From Azospira oryzae (lineage in GTDB: Bacteria > Pseudomonadota > Gammaproteobacteria > Burkholderiales > Rhodocyclaceae): a stretch of 64,000 nucleotides of DNA. Position numbers and translations under genes: made by a program. The number at the start of each line of letters is the position of its first letter. The stretch's first letter is position 1. The stretch is from NCBI RefSeq assembly GCF_004217225.1, contig NZ_SHKM01000003.1:371471-435470 (forward strand), in the 5' to 3' direction. The notes beneath the pieces were generated by a model. It saw nothing but the letters and a program-made list of their open reading frames with translations, was not told the DNA's origin and did not search any database. This document shows, one piece after another, positions 63,887-64,000 of this stretch.

Positions 63887-63897
63887 GGGGGGGGGGG
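63887..63897 (+). repeat. Tract of 11 G
   Basis: Homopolymer of 11 G on the plus strand, between msrA and the rRNA operon terminator, about 100 bases upstream of msrA on its coding strand (as C's). Long G tracts are prone to slippage and to sequencing error. Confidence 0.85.
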
Positions 63898-63910
63898 ATT
63901 TGGAGGGTAC

Positions 63911-63946
63911 AAATAGAAACACCCCAGCCACGAGGTAGCTGGGGTG
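63911..63946 (-). terminator. rRNA operon terminator
   Basis: CACCCCAGC (63920-63928) and GCTGGGGTG (63938-63946) form a 9-bp stem with a 9-base loop. On the minus strand it is followed by TTTCTATTTG. It stands about 11 bases after the 3' end of the 5S gene. Confidence 0.92.
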
Positions 63947-63956
63947 TTGTAAGGGG

Positions 63957-64000
63957 AGCCTGGCGGTGACCTACTTTCGCACATGAAGTATGCACTATCA
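63957..64000 (-). rRNA. rrf: 5S ribosomal RNA, 3' end (partial)
   Basis: Read on the minus strand, the end of the window gives GAAAGTAGGTCACCGCCAGG, the conserved 3' end of bacterial 5S rRNA. The rest of the gene, and presumably 23S and 16S upstream of it, lie beyond the right edge. Confidence 0.9.

Noticed and set aside
1..64000. CRISPR arrays, tRNA genes, prophage or transposase genes
   Set aside because: None seen: no regularly spaced direct repeats, cloverleaf sequences, integrases or transposases in any frame.

Overview
The window is GC-rich, densely packed bacterial chromosome. It carries a complete Mla lipid-transport operon, tandem phasins, an MSHA-type pilus cluster, a SiaABCD module and many small betaproteobacterial hypothetical families. 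Together these suggest a betaproteobacterium, most likely Rhodocyclaceae (Azospira/Dechlorosoma-like). That assignment is inference from gene content, not from a database match. The right edge enters a 5S rRNA gene on the minus strand, so an rRNA operon lies just outside.

Layout. 1-3.7 kb: mlaFEDACB on the minus strand, mlaB cut by the edge. 3.85-22.5 kb: a large MSHA-like type IV pilus locus. It starts with an NtrC-type sigma-54 response regulator, continues with the assembly genes mshM, L, N, E, G, I, J and K, then a giant lectin-like prepilin, a minor prepilin and a membrane adenylate cyclase. It ends with a membrane histidine kinase on the opposite strand, diverging from the major pilin gene, which has a sigma-54 promoter. 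22.5-27.3 kb: a Kef-type antiporter, then kdsD-kdsC-lptC-lptA for LPS. 27.3-29.8 kb: enoyl-CoA hydratase and two phasins with TGC/GCA palindromes at their promoters. 29.8-41 kb: a molybdopterin-binding-domain protein, EI24 protein, HrpA helicase, chemoreceptor, a divergent LysR/EamA pair, two membrane hypotheticals and CrcB. 41-47 kb: glnS and siaABCD. 47-54 kb: a degenerate M48 protease fused to a pilin-like domain, pyrF, an M23 peptidase, small proteins, a DUF2917/MocR divergent pair and a FliD-like protein. 54-64 kb: a PhaJ-type hydratase, DeaD helicase, hemerythrin, an HPt-HD-GYP protein, tcdA, corA, hydrolases, FKBP, MsrA and the rRNA operon end.

How it fits together. The window is rich in surface and second-messenger biology. 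The pilus locus appears to have its own two-component switch: kinase and sigma-54 activator at the two ends, and a -24/-12 promoter in front of the pilin. It also has its own cAMP enzyme. MshE carries an N-terminal domain of the c-di-GMP-binding MshEN type, and the window also encodes a c-di-GMP synthase module (SiaABCD) and an HD-GYP-like protein. The phasins, PhaJ-like hydratase and crotonase point to polyhydroxyalkanoate storage. The most novel-looking items are the lectin-bearing prepilin paralogue, the regulatory closure of the pilus locus, and the pseudo-protease/pilin fusion.
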